Shown piece by piece: positions 8,698 through 16,948 of a stretch of 64,000 nt of DNA (position 1 is the first letter of the stretch; every line of letters starts with the position of its first letter). This DNA is from JBKBKC01 sp046294265 (lineage in GTDB: Bacteria; Pseudomonadota; Alphaproteobacteria; Rhodobacterales; Rhodobacteraceae). A model generated the notes under the pieces. It was given only the letters and a program-made list of their open reading frames with translations, was not told the DNA's origin and ran no database searches. The position numbers and the translations under genes are program-made. The stretch lies in assembly GCA_046294265.1 (NCBI GenBank), contig JBKBKC010000008.1, positions 62,001-126,000 of the forward strand, read 5' to 3'.

Positions 8698-9557
8698 GAC
8701 GCCCCCCCCTGCCGCACGACCGCGGCCAGCATGAATACGCCAAAGGCCACAACCACGATCACCGCCCCCGTGGGAAGCCCCGGCACGGCGGCCGATGCGG
8801 CGGCCCCCAGATAGCCCGCCATCCCGCCCACCAGCCCCGCGAGGCCCGCCATCACCCCCGCCCGGTCGGTCATCAGCCGCGCGGCGGCGGCGGGCGTGAC
8901 CAGCAGCGCCACGATCAGCACCGCCCCCACCACGCGCAGCCCCACGATCACCACCCCCAGCACCAGCACCATCAGCACCGCATCCATCAGCCCCGGCCGC
9001 AAGCCCATGGCGGTGGCATGCCCACGGTCAAAGGCGGTGATGGTCAGCGGCCGCCAGACCAGCGCCAGCACCGCCAGCACGACCAATCCACCAATCCCGA
9101 TCAGCAGCGCATCCGCCCGCAGCATCCCTGCGGTCGAACCCAGCAAGAACCCCTCCAGCCCCGCCGCGCGGCCCCCCGGCAGGCTCTGGATCAGCGTCAA
9201 CAGCACGATCCCCGCGCCGTAAGCCACCGACAGGACCGCCGCCGTCGCCGTCTCCTCGCCCAGCCTAGTGCGGGTGGACAGCCGGTGCAGCGCCACGAGA
9301 CCAAGGCCCGCCGTGACCGCCCCCCCCAAGAGGAGCAGCGGCAGGCTGCGCGCATCCCACCCCAGCGCCACCAGCACCAGAAAGGCCAGCGCCAAGCCGG
9401 GCAGGGTGGCGTGCGATATCGCATCGGGCACCAGCGACCGGCGGCGCAGGAACAGCGCCGCCCCCACCGCGCCCGCCGCCACGCCCAGCATCGCGGCCCC
9501 CAGCGTGACGAGCGCCGCGTTGTAGCCCAGCCCCAGCGTCAGCGCCTGCCAGAACAT
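8673..9557 (-). CDS. Metal ABC transporter permease (Mn/Zn type, first permease)
   Basis: ABC-3 family permease of 294 residues with about eight membrane spans. Seen: the N-terminal conserved RRRSLVPDAISHATLPGLAL block, which parallels the block in the next permease, and the coupling segment TAFDRGHATAMGLRPGLMDA. It starts three bases after the ATPase stop and ends inside the second permease gene, which shows a tight operon. The presence of two distinct permeases resembles Sit/Mnt systems (two permeases) rather than the classical ZnuB (one permease). Confidence 0.9.
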   Translation of the reverse strand: MFWQALTLGLGYNAALVTLGAAMLGVAAGAVGAALFLRRRSLVPDAISHATLPGLALAFLVLVALGWDARSLPLLLLGGAVTAGLGLVALHRLSTRTRLGEETATAAVLSVAYGAGIVLLTLIQSLPGGRAAGLEGFLLGSTAGMLRADALLIGIGGLVVLAVLALVWRPLTITAFDRGHATAMGLRPGLMDAVLMVLVLGVVIVGLRVVGAVLIVALLVTPAAAARLMTDRAGVMAGLAGLVGGMAGYLGAAASAAVPGLPTGAVIVVVAFGVFMLAAVVRQGGASWSRISSR

Positions 9558-9560
9558 TGC

Positions 9561-10376
9561 CTAGGTCCGGGGCTGCGAAAGTGGGGGCAGGGCAGGGGCA
9601 CCGGCATAGGTGCGCGCGACAATGGCGGGGTCAAAGGCCGTCTCCACCGGCCCCTCGGCCACCACGCGTCGATTGAGCATCAGCACCCGGTCGAACCGCT
9701 CGGCCACCGTGGCCAGATCGTGATGCACCGCCACCACCGCCGCCCCGCCATCGCGCAACCCGCTCAAAACCCGCATGATCGCGGCCTCGGTTGCGGCATC
9801 GACCCCGGCAAAGGGCTCGTCCAGAAGGTAAAGCTCCGCCTCCTGCGCCAGCGCGCGCGCCAGGAACACCCGCTGCTGCTGGCCGCCCGACAGCGCGCCG
9901 ATCTGGCGGCGGGCAAGGTCGGCAAGGCCCACGCGGGCCAGGCTTTCCATCGCCAGCGCGCGGTCGGCGCGGGTCAGGCGGCGAAACGGGCCCGTGCGGC
10001 GGTAAAGGCCCATCGCCACCACGTCGAAGGCGCGCAATGGGAAATCCCAGTCCACCCCAGCCCGCTGCGGCATGTAGGCGATGCGGTGGCGCATGGTCTC
10101 CAGCGTGCCGCCAAACACACGCACGGCCCCCTTTTGTGCCGGGATCAGGCCCAGCGCCGCCTTCAAAAGCGAGGATTTCCCGGCCCCGTTCGGCCCAACG
10201 ATGGCCGTCATCGTGCCGGCGGGGAAGGTGGCGGTGACGTCCTCGACGGCAGGCAGGCCGCCGTAATCCACCGACAGTCCCGCGATGGCCAGCGCGGGCG
10301 TGGTGGGGCGGGCGGAAGATGAAGATATGGCAATCGCCATGGACATGTCGCCCACACCGTGGTCCAAGGCCGTCAC
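9561..10376 (-). CDS. Metal ABC transporter ATP-binding protein (Mn/Zn type)
   Basis: ABC ATPase of up to 271 residues. It starts with a GTG whose GTGA overlaps the stop of the substrate-binding gene; an ATG ten codons later is an alternative. Motifs: Walker A GPNGAGKSSLL, Q-loop IAYMPQRAGVDWDFP, signature LSGGQQQR, Walker B LYLLDEPFAGVD and switch His in VAVHHDL. The segment after the Q-loop (DWDFPLRAFDVVAMG) is characteristic of manganese/zinc importers. It energises the two downstream permeases. Confidence 0.93.
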   Translation of the reverse strand: MTALDHGVGDMSMAIAISSSSARPTTPALAIAGLSVDYGGLPAVEDVTATFPAGTMTAIVGPNGAGKSSLLKAALGLIPAQKGAVRVFGGTLETMRHRIAYMPQRAGVDWDFPLRAFDVVAMGLYRRTGPFRRLTRADRALAMESLARVGLADLARRQIGALSGGQQQRVFLARALAQEAELYLLDEPFAGVDAATEAAIMRVLSGLRDGGAAVVAVHHDLATVAERFDRVLMLNRRVVAEGPVETAFDPAIVARTYAGAPALPPLSQPRT

Positions 10377-11332
10377 GCCCCCGCCGCCAGCCGCCCGGAC
10401 ATGCCCCGCGCCGGGGCCTCGCCCCCCAGCGCGCGGGCGATCACGGTGGCGTTGTGGTCGATCATGCCGGGCCAGGTGCCCTCATAGGTGCCCTCGGCCC
10501 CCATGGCGTCGGAGAAAAGCTCGCCCCCGATCACCACCTGATGCCCCCGCGCCGCCGCGCCCTCGACCAATGCCCGCATCGCGCGTTCGGGAACCGAGCT
10601 TTCCACGAAGACCGCCGGGATGCGGCGTTCTGCCAGGAGGGTGACCAGCTCGGCAATCCGCGATAGCCCCGCCTCGCTGTCGGTCGAGATGCCCTGGATG
10701 CCCTCGACCTGCCAGCCATGGGCACGCCCGAAATAGGCGAAGGCGTCATGCGCGGTGACGAGGATGCGCCGGTCCTCGGGCACGGAGGCCAGAACGCGGG
10801 TCGCATAGGCGCCGACGACGCGGGCGCTCTCGGTCCAGCGGGCGGCATTGGCGGCATGGGTGGCGGCGCGGTCGGGCATCAGCGCATCCAGTGCTGCGAC
10901 CAGCGGGGTGTCGATACCCTGCCACAGTGCTGCGTCCATCCAGACATGGGGATCGAACTTACCCGGGTAATCGGGATGCGCGATAAGCCTGTCCTGCGGC
11001 AGGGCCTCGGCGAGCGCCACAACCGAGGTGCGGCGGGAAAGATCGGACATCAGGTCGGTCAACTGCGCCTCCAGCCCCAGCCCGTGCCAAAGTATCAGAT
11101 CGGCCCGCGCCAGCGCTGCGATGTCGGTGCGGGTGGCGCGCCAGGAATGCGGGTCGATGCCCGGGCCCATCAGGCCCTCGACGGGCAGGCCGGAGATCTC
11201 GCGCGCGGCATCCGCGATCATGCCCGTGGTCGCGACGATGCGGGGGACGGCCTGCGCCTGCGCCGTGCTGGCGAAGGCCAATGCGCCCAGGCCCGCGATG
11301 ACGCAGCGGCGGGTAGGGCGAGGGCATGGCAT
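10373..11332 (-). CDS. Metal ABC transporter substrate-binding protein (Mn-like)
   Basis: Cluster A-I periplasmic binding protein of 319 residues. It has a Tat-like or Sec N-terminus (RRCVIAGLGALAFASTAQAQA) with likely cleavage after AQA. Candidate metal ligands: His62 in GIDPHSW, His129 in FDPHVWMDA, a Glu in AVFVESSVPER and an Asp in GELFSDAMG. The His-rich loop usual in ZnuA is absent and the fourth ligand is Asp. Both fit manganese (MntA/SitA type) better than zinc, though this is inference. GGAGA lies six bases before the ATG. Two palindromes just upstream are likely operators. Confidence 0.88.
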   Translation of the reverse strand: MPCPRPTRRCVIAGLGALAFASTAQAQAVPRIVATTGMIADAAREISGLPVEGLMGPGIDPHSWRATRTDIAALARADLILWHGLGLEAQLTDLMSDLSRRTSVVALAEALPQDRLIAHPDYPGKFDPHVWMDAALWQGIDTPLVAALDALMPDRAATHAANAARWTESARVVGAYATRVLASVPEDRRILVTAHDAFAYFGRAHGWQVEGIQGISTDSEAGLSRIAELVTLLAERRIPAVFVESSVPERAMRALVEGAAARGHQVVIGGELFSDAMGAEGTYEGTWPGMIDHNATVIARALGGEAPARGMSGRLAAGA

Positions 11333-11368
11333 GATGGGTCTCCGGGGAACTTCCGCACGGGTTATATA

Positions 11369-11413
11369 TGCGAACGATTCGCAAAGTCAATGCTATTGCG
11401 ACTTAGTCGCAAT
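11369..11413 (-). promoter_or_regulatory. Paired palindromic operators upstream of the metal importer
   Basis: Two palindromes of the same shape lie 37-81 bases before the substrate-binding gene: TGCGAACGATTCGCA at 11369-11383 and TGCGACTTAGTCGCA at 11397-11411. The second is extended to ATTGCGAC-TTA-GTCGCAAT. Centres are 28 bases apart, nearly three helical turns. Both fit TGCGA-N5-TCGCA and resemble the Mur/Fur-type boxes of alphaproteobacterial sit/mnt operons. The regulator itself is not in the window. Confidence 0.7.
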
Positions 11414-11559
11414 CCATGTTGATCGGATGTGGCCCGCGCCACACCGACAGTCCGCGCCCCTCCGCCCCGGACGCGGAAACTTGAAAGTTCACGTCTCCGT
11501 GTCTTGCATGAAACCGATCCCGGTTGCCGCCGCGATCCCTGCCTTGGCCGGTCGGCTCC

Positions 11560-12153
11560 CTACATCCTCAACACCGGCCAGAGCGACAGCACCAAGAGAA
11601 CCGCCATCCCCCGGTTGAACCCGACCCGCCACCCGGGCCGCTCCAGCACCCGTCGCAGGATCTGCCCCATCGCGGCCCAGACCGCGACCGACGGCAGGTT
11701 TACCGCCGCGAAGACCGCCGCCACCATCGCCATGCTCGCCGCACTGCGGTCGGGCGCATAGACAGCGGTGGCGGTCAGCGCCATGGCCCAGGCCTTCGGA
11801 TTGACCCACTGGAACGCCGCAGCCTGCAGGGCGGTGAAGGGGCGACCCGCCGCCGTGCCCTCTTTTGGGGCGGCCGCATGGGCGATCTTCCAGGCCAACC
11901 ACAGCATGTAGGCGACGGCAGCCACCTTCAGCGCCAGCACCAGTCGTGGTTCGGCCAGAAACAGCCCGGCGAGCCCCAGGCCCACCAGAAACACCATCAG
12001 CGCATGGCCCAGACTGATGCCGAGCATATGCGGCACCGTCCGCCACAGACCAAAATTCACCCCTGAGGCAAGCAGCATCAGATTGTTCGGCCCCGGCGTG
12101 ATGGACGAGGCAAAGGCAAAGCCCACAAGGGCAATCAGAAGATCATGTGTCAT
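11560..12153 (-). CDS. LysE/RhtB family translocator
   Basis: Membrane exporter of 197 residues. The ATG beginning MTHDLLIALVGFAFASSITP is chosen over an upstream in-frame ATG because it gives the usual family N-terminus and leaves a proper regulatory gap. The hallmark SITPGPNNLMLLASGVNFG is at residues 16-34, followed by five or six hydrophobic segments and NPKAWAMALTATAVY. Relatives export amino acids or homoserine lactones. The divergent Lrp-type regulator is the obvious controller and suggests an amino-acid substrate, but which one cannot be told from the sequence. Confidence 0.88.
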   Translation of the reverse strand: MTHDLLIALVGFAFASSITPGPNNLMLLASGVNFGLWRTVPHMLGISLGHALMVFLVGLGLAGLFLAEPRLVLALKVAAVAYMLWLAWKIAHAAAPKEGTAAGRPFTALQAAAFQWVNPKAWAMALTATAVYAPDRSAASMAMVAAVFAAVNLPSVAVWAAMGQILRRVLERPGWRVGFNRGMAVLLVLSLWPVLRM

Positions 12154-12225
12154 GGCGCAATCCTGCGCCGAAATTGGTTGCATCGGGTTGCAAACTGACA
12201 CAAGTTCTGTCTATTCGTGCAACTT
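12154..12225. promoter_or_regulatory. lysE-lrp divergent intergenic region with repeated GTTGCA sites
   Basis: The 72 bases between the two divergent starts contain GGTTGCA and GGGTTGCA as a direct repeat at about 12175-12192, and an inverted TGCAAC at 12219-12224 just before the regulator ATG. This is a plausible Lrp/AsnC binding region. No clear -10/-35 pair was picked out by eye. Confidence 0.4.
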
Positions 12226-12678
12226 ATGCCCAAACTTGACGACATGAACCGCCGGATATTGCGCGAGCTTGCGCGCGACGGCCGCATCGCCAACCTTGAC
12301 CTCGCCGCGCGCGTGGGGCTGTCGCCCTCGGCCTGCCTGCGCCGGGTGCAGGAGCTGGAGCGGTCGGGCGTCATCAAGGGCTACCGCGCGGTGCTCGACC
12401 CCGCCCGGCTGGGGGTCGGCTTCACGGCCTATGTCGCCGTGGGCCTCAACCGCCACACCAAGGACGCGCAGGAGGCGTTCGAGCGCGCGATATCCCGCGC
12501 CCCCGAAGTGCGCGAATGCCACAACATCACCGGTACGGTGGAATACCTGCTGCGCGTCGAGGCCGCCGACCTCGCTGCCTTCAAGCATTTTCATACCGAG
12601 GTGATGGGCGTCCTGCCTCAGGTCCATTCGATCACCACCTATGTCGTGATGGGCAGCCCCAAGGACGACCGCGCCTGA
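12226..12678 (+). CDS. Lrp/AsnC family transcriptional regulator
   Basis: Regulator of 150 residues. An ATG (MPKLDDMNRRILRELARDGR) is preferred to a GTG three codons upstream. The N-terminal winged helix-turn-helix holds NLDLAARVGLSPSACLRRVQ at about residues 25-44. The C-terminal RAM domain begins near YVAVGLNRHTKD and includes ECHNITGTVEYLLRVE, the usual effector pocket. It is divergent from the LysE-type exporter and is expected to switch it on in response to the exported amino acid, in the manner of known lysE-lysG and Lrp-exporter pairs. A short AAGGC/GCCTT hairpin follows the stop. Confidence 0.92.
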   Translation: MPKLDDMNRRILRELARDGRIANLDLAARVGLSPSACLRRVQELERSGVIKGYRAVLDPARLGVGFTAYVAVGLNRHTKDAQEAFERAISRAPEVRECHNITGTVEYLLRVEAADLAAFKHFHTEVMGVLPQVHSITTYVVMGSPKDDRA

Positions 12679-12830
12679 GGGGAAGGCTGCGGCCTTGTTC
12701 CAAACGCCGGGCGGGCGGAGAGGGCGGATGGGTATCTGGATCAGGGGGACGACCGCCCCCTGCTTCTTCCTCATCCGGATATCCATGCGACAAGCCCGCC
12801 TGAGGCCAAGCGCGAACGGCCTGCGGGTTG

Positions 12831-13289
12831 TCAGCCCCGCAAGCCCGTCTCCGCCAGCATCCCCCGCCGCCGCGCCTCGTAATAATAGCCGCGCGCATAC
12901 CACATCATCGCACGGTCATGGCTGCCATCGGCCAGAAGCCAGGCCCCGCGCAGGTATCGCACCGCATAGCGCAGGTTGGTTTCGGCATCGAGCAGCTCTT
13001 CGGGGCGGCCCTGAAAGCCCATGGTGCGCGCCGTCTGGGGAAGGATCTGCATCAGCCCCCAGTAGGGCCCGTTGCGTGCGCCTGGCCGGTGGCGGCTTTC
13101 GCGAATGATCACGCGGTGCACCAGACTGCGCGGGACCTCATTCAAATCCGCATGGCGGTTGATCAGTGCGCGCAGGTCCGGCGTCTCGTTGGGGTAAAGT
13201 GGCGGGTCGAACCGGTCGGGCTGGGAGGCGCCGCGCCCGCAGGCGGCAAGTGCCGCAAGGGCAGTGAACAGCAGGCGGCGGCGGATCAT
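12831..13289 (-). CDS. Lytic transglycosylase (SLT domain) lipoprotein
   Basis: Protein of 152 residues with a lipoprotein signal MIRRRLLFTALAALAAC. The SLT fold is recognisable: HRVIIRESRHRPGARNG holds the catalytic Glu (ES motif) and GPYWGLMQILPQTARTMGF the GLMQ motif. NLRYAVRYLRGAWLLADGS and MMWYARGYYYEARRRG follow. It should cleave peptidoglycan with anhydro-muropeptide formation at the cell envelope. It is shorter than most soluble transglycosylases but has all core motifs. It is convergent with the Lrp gene, with about 150 bases between them. Confidence 0.86.
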   Translation of the reverse strand: MIRRRLLFTALAALAACGRGASQPDRFDPPLYPNETPDLRALINRHADLNEVPRSLVHRVIIRESRHRPGARNGPYWGLMQILPQTARTMGFQGRPEELLDAETNLRYAVRYLRGAWLLADGSHDRAMMWYARGYYYEARRRGMLAETGLRG

Positions 13290-13382
13290 GCGGGCAAACC
13301 TCAGGGCTTCGGGCAGCGCCCTCCTACCTCATGCCCAATCCGGACGAAAGCGGCCCGTCGATCCGCGCACCTGCCCTGTCGC

Positions 13383-14318
13383 TCATGCTCGTCTGCGACC
13401 GGTCACCGCCCAGAGCCCCGCCCCGATCAGCGCCATCCCGGCCGCGTGATGCCATCCCGGCACCTCGCCCAACACCGCCGCCCCCATCGCCACCGCGCTG
13501 ACCGGGATCAGGAACGTCACCGACAGCAGGTTCACCGCCCCCGCCCCGGCGAGGATGCGGAAATAGAGCAGATAGGCCCCCGCCGTGGACAGCACTGCCA
13601 GTGCAAGCACCGCCCCCGCCGCCGCCGCTCCGGGTGATGCAAGCGCCCAGGGGCGGTCGATCACCGCCACAAGGGGCATCAGCATCACCGCAGAAGCCGT
13701 GAGCATGCCAAAGGCCGTGGCCATCGGCGTCAGTCCCATCCCGCCGAAGCGCCGTCCCCAGACCCCCGCCAGCGCGTAGGACAGCGCCGCCATCAGGCAC
13801 ATCCCCTGAGCGGCCAGCGTGCCCCCGCCGCCGCCGCGCATCATCACCCAGACACCGGCCATGCCCGCGCAGGTTCCGGCCAGCCGCGCGAGGGTCATCC
13901 GCTCCGCGCGCGCAAGGGCTGCGACGACCACGGCAAAGAGCGGCGTGGTGGCGTTCAGGATCGCCGCCTGGCCTGCGTGGATCTCTGCCTGCGCGGTGGC
14001 GAAAAGGGCAAAGGGCACGAGGTTGTTCAGGACCCCCATCACCGCCAGCGCCGCCCAGGCCCGGCGCGGCGGCCAGGAAAGGCGCCGCACCGCCGTGACC
14101 GCGCCAAGCACCAGCGCCGCCAGCGACACCCGCAGCCACACGACGGTCAGCGCGGGCAGTTCTGCGACGGCCAGTGCGACGAACAGGAACGAACCGCCCC
14201 AGAGCACGGACAGCAACAACAGCTGTCCGCGGTCGGCATGGGCCATCGCCTGCGGGGCGGTGCTTCCGTCCGACGGAGGCGCGGGCATGGCGGGCGCGAG
14301 TGGGGGGACGGGCCGCAT
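13383..14318 (-). CDS. DMT/EamA family transporter
   Basis: Membrane protein of 311 residues with about ten hydrophobic spans in two EamA repeats. The first repeat begins LLLLSVLWGGSFLFVALAV near residue 32 and the second near GMCLMAALSYALAGVWGRRF. The end of each repeat keeps the family pattern (TTPLFAVVVAAL and VTFLIPVSAVAMGAAVLGE). It probably exports an amino acid or another small metabolite; the substrate cannot be inferred. The N-terminus before residue 25 is proline/alanine-rich, so the start may be a later ATG such as MAHADRGQ. Confidence 0.85.
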   Translation of the reverse strand: MRPVPPLAPAMPAPPSDGSTAPQAMAHADRGQLLLLSVLWGGSFLFVALAVAELPALTVVWLRVSLAALVLGAVTAVRRLSWPPRRAWAALAVMGVLNNLVPFALFATAQAEIHAGQAAILNATTPLFAVVVAALARAERMTLARLAGTCAGMAGVWVMMRGGGGGTLAAQGMCLMAALSYALAGVWGRRFGGMGLTPMATAFGMLTASAVMLMPLVAVIDRPWALASPGAAAAGAVLALAVLSTAGAYLLYFRILAGAGAVNLLSVTFLIPVSAVAMGAAVLGEVPGWHHAAGMALIGAGLWAVTGRRRA

Positions 14319-14414
14319 AGACAGCTCCTCGGTCAGGGCATCGCCACCCTGACCGCCTCCCCGCCCCGCTGCGACCCGAACCCTGCGGGTTCGCGGCCCC
14401 CGGTCAGCCTCGGG

Positions 14415-14807
14415 TCACTTCACCCGCGTCCAGGTGCCACCATCGCGGCAGATGCCCAGCACGCAGCCCGAAACGGCCAGCGTGTCGCCCGTCAGCTTCA
14501 TCTTCGAATTGTAGGTCTTGTCGCGGTCGGGCGACCACACCTTGCCGCCGCCATATGCGCCGCCGCCCTGCGCCGTCATGTCCCAGATGATGCGCTTGCC
14601 GACATTGGGCGAGGCCATCTCCTTGCCGTCCTTGCCGAAGGCCTTGACCAGCGTGCCGCAGATCGCGGGTCCGCAGGGTTTCACGTCGATATGGCCGAAA
14701 TTGCCGTTGTCGTCGGGCTTGGTCTTCCAGGTGCCCAGAAGCGGTTCCGCGCTTGCGACGCCCGCCACCAGCACGAACGCGGCCGAAAATGCCAGAATGG
14801 TTTTCAT
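14415..14807 (-). CDS. DUF2147 family secreted protein
   Basis: Protein of 130 residues with a clear signal peptide (MKTILAFSAAFVLVAGVASA), preceded by GGGAGGAGAGAC. The mature part starts EPLLGTWKTKPDDNGNFGHI and contains CGPAICGTLV, WSPDRDKTYNSKMKL and VSGCVLGICRDGGTWTRV, all typical of DUF2147. The paired cysteines fit a periplasmic location. The family's function is unknown. It is divergent from hisA with 154 bases between the starts. Confidence 0.88.
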   Translation of the reverse strand: MKTILAFSAAFVLVAGVASAEPLLGTWKTKPDDNGNFGHIDVKPCGPAICGTLVKAFGKDGKEMASPNVGKRIIWDMTAQGGGAYGGGKVWSPDRDKTYNSKMKLTGDTLAVSGCVLGICRDGGTWTRVK

Positions 14808-14961
14808 GTCGTCTCTCCTCCCAAGGATGATCCCCGATTCTCTGCGTCCGCTTGGGGATTCGGGCAAGCGTGACGTGGGGTCCGCACCGCGCCACGGGCC
14901 CCCTTGGCAAGCGCGCCGCGCCATGCGAGAGGGCAGGCGATCCTTGCACCGGGGCCGCGCC

Positions 14962-15681
14962 ATGATCCTCTACCCCGCCATCGACCTCAAGGACGGCCAG
15001 TGCGTGCGCCTCCTGCGCGGCAACATGGACGCGGCCACCGTGTTCGGCGCCGATCCGGCCGCACAGGCCGCGACCTTCGCGCAGGCGGGCTGCGCATGGC
15101 TGCATCTGGTGGACCTCAACGGCGCCTTCGCAGGCCGCCCGGTGAACGCCGCAGCCGTAAAGGCGATCCTGTCGGCCGTCACCATCCCCTGCCAGCTTGG
15201 CGGCGGCATCCGCGACATGGCCACGATCGACGCCTGGCTGTCGGCCGGCATCGCCCGGGTGATCCTCGGCACCGTCGCCGTGGAAGACCCCGCGCTGGTC
15301 CATGAGGCCGCGCGCGTCCATCCCGGACGCATCGCCGTGGGCATCGACGCGCGCGCGGGCCGCGTCGCCACCCGCGGTTGGGCCACCGAGACCGACACCC
15401 TTGCCACCGACCTCGTCCGCCGGTTCGAGGATGCGGGCGTGGCCGCCCTCGTCTACACCGACATCGACCGAGACGGCGCCATGCAGGGCCCCAACATCGC
15501 CGCGACCGAGGCCCTCGCGCGGGCCGTCACCATCCCCGTCATCGCCTCGGGCGGCGTGGCGCGCATGGCCGACCTCACCGCCCTGCGCGACACCGGCGTG
15601 ATCGCGGGGGCCATCTCGGGCCGCGCGCTCTACGACGGCGCCATCGACCTCGCGCAGGCGCTGGCCGCATTGCGCGCCTGA
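14962..15681 (+). CDS. hisA: Phosphoribosylformimino-5-aminoimidazole carboxamide ribotide isomerase
   Basis: TIM-barrel enzyme of 239 residues for the fourth step of histidine synthesis. Seen: the catalytic Asp8 in MILYPAIDLKDGQCVRL, the phosphate loop LGGGIRDMATID, the second catalytic Asp region VYTDIDRDGAMQGPN, and VIASGGVARMADL. It heads the plus-strand block hisA-hisF-hisE. A half copy of the dispersed palindrome sits between hisA and hisF, which is unusual inside an operon. Confidence 0.96.
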   Translation: MILYPAIDLKDGQCVRLLRGNMDAATVFGADPAAQAATFAQAGCAWLHLVDLNGAFAGRPVNAAAVKAILSAVTIPCQLGGGIRDMATIDAWLSAGIARVILGTVAVEDPALVHEAARVHPGRIAVGIDARAGRVATRGWATETDTLATDLVRRFEDAGVAALVYTDIDRDGAMQGPNIAATEALARAVTIPVIASGGVARMADLTALRDTGVIAGAISGRALYDGAIDLAQALAALRA

Positions 15682-15705
15682 CCCTCCCCCGACCTTGCCC
15701 TTGCC

Positions 15706-15764
15706 CCTTCTTTCGTCCTCAAATATCCCGGGGTCCGGGGCAGCGCCCCGGGGCTCTCCGCCCG
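15706..15764. repeat. Dispersed palindromic repeat, copy 3 (one arm, within the his operon)
   Basis: On the minus strand the arm reads CCCCGGGATATTTGAGGACG followed by AAAGAAG, close to the arm of copies 1 and 5. Next to it is a compact CCGGGGC-AGC-GCCCCGG hairpin at 15735-15751. It fills most of the 109-base gap between hisA and hisF. The hairpin might weaken read-through from hisA into hisF. Confidence 0.65.
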
Positions 15765-15790
15765 CACGCCGCCCCAGCACAAGGCCCGCC

Positions 15791-16549
15791 ATGCTGAAAA
15801 CCCGTATCATCCCCTGCCTCGACGTGGCCGACGGCCGCGTGGTCAAGGGCGTGAACTTCGTGAACCTCGTGGATGCGGGCGATCCGGTGGAGGCGGCGGC
15901 GGCCTATGACGCGGCGGGGGCGGATGAGCTTTGTTTTCTCGACATCCACGCGACCCATGAAAACCGCGGCACGATGTTTGACCTCGTGACGCGCACCGCC
16001 GAGCGTTGCTTCATGCCGCTGACCGTGGGCGGCGGCGTGCGCACACATGAGGATGTGCGCGCGCTGCTGCTGGCCGGGGCCGACAAGGTGTCGTTCAACT
16101 CCGCCGCCGTCGCCGACCCCGACGTGGTGGCCCATGCCGCCGACCGGTTCGGCTCGCAATGCATCGTGGTGGCCATCGACGCGCGGACGGTCGCGCCCGG
16201 CAGATGGGAGGTCTTCACCCACGGCGGCCGCCGCGCCACGGGTATTGACGCGGTGGCCTTTGCCCGCACCGTGGCGACAAAAGGTGCGGGCGAGATCCTG
16301 CTCACCTCGATGGACCGTGACGGCACCCGCGCGGGCTTCAACATCCCCCTCACCCGCGCAGTGGCCGATGCGGTGCCCATCCCGGTGATCGCAAGCGGTG
16401 GCGTCGGCACGCTCGACCATCTGGTGGAGGGCGTGACCGAGGGGCACGCGAGCGCGGTGCTCGCGGCCTCGATCTTCCACTTCGGCACCTTCACGATTGC
16501 CCAGGCCAAGGCCCGCATGGCCGAGGCCGGCATCCCGGTGCGGATGTGA
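15791..16549 (+). CDS. hisF: Imidazole glycerol phosphate synthase, cyclase subunit
   Basis: TIM-barrel cyclase of 252 residues that makes imidazole glycerol phosphate and AICAR with ammonia from HisH. The start is MLKTRIIPCLDVADG; the frame is open further upstream through the repeat, but that part is not coding. Catalytic Asp11 and Asp130 (IVVAIDAR) are in place, with the phosphate loops TVGGGVRTHED and VIASGGVGTLDHL. The last codons overlap hisE by four bases (GTGA), so hisF and hisE are coupled. Confidence 0.97.
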   Translation: MLKTRIIPCLDVADGRVVKGVNFVNLVDAGDPVEAAAAYDAAGADELCFLDIHATHENRGTMFDLVTRTAERCFMPLTVGGGVRTHEDVRALLLAGADKVSFNSAAVADPDVVAHAADRFGSQCIVVAIDARTVAPGRWEVFTHGGRRATGIDAVAFARTVATKGAGEILLTSMDRDGTRAGFNIPLTRAVADAVPIPVIASGGVGTLDHLVEGVTEGHASAVLAASIFHFGTFTIAQAKARMAEAGIPVRM

Positions 16550-16857
16550 CCGCGCTCGACCGCCTCGCCGCCACCATCGCCGCCCGCAAGGGGACAGATC
16601 CCGACACGTCCTGGACCGCGCGCCTGCTGTCGCGCGGCCCCGAGAAATGCGCCGAGAAGTTCGGCGAAGAGGCCATCGAGGCGATCATCGAGGCCGTGCG
16701 CGGCGACCGCGCGCGACTGACCGCCGAGGCGGCGGATGTGGTCTATCACCTTCTGGTCATGCTGGCCGCGCGGGATGTCACGCTGGCCGATGTGCTGGCC
16801 GAACTCGAACGCCGCGAGGGGCAGTCCGGGCTGGACGAAAAGGCGGGGAGGGGCTGA
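16546..16857 (+). CDS. hisE: Phosphoribosyl-ATP pyrophosphatase
   Basis: Small enzyme of 103 residues for the second step of histidine synthesis. It starts with GTG in a GTGA overlap with the hisF stop. The MazG-like helices hold the metal-binding pattern KFGEEAIEAIIEAVRGD and EAADVVYHLLVMLAARD. HisI (cyclohydrolase) is not fused to it and is not in the window. It is the last gene of the plus-strand his block. Confidence 0.95.
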   Translation: MTALDRLAATIAARKGTDPDTSWTARLLSRGPEKCAEKFGEEAIEAIIEAVRGDRARLTAEAADVVYHLLVMLAARDVTLADVLAELERREGQSGLDEKAGRG

Positions 16858-16948
16858 GGCACCGCCGCAGTAGGACTTGATGCAGGTCTGGCGGCACTAT
16901 CTCTGTCGACTGAAAGGTTCGAGACATGGACTGCGATGGATGCGGGGT

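Noticed and set aside
10373..11332. Zinc-specific ZnuA
   Set aside because: The His-rich loop typical of ZnuA is missing and two permeases are present, so manganese is preferred, though zinc is not excluded.
15695..15790. Longer start for hisF (32 extra residues)
   Set aside because: The extra part translates the dispersed repeat and the conserved HisF N-terminus MLKTRIIPCLD begins at 15791.
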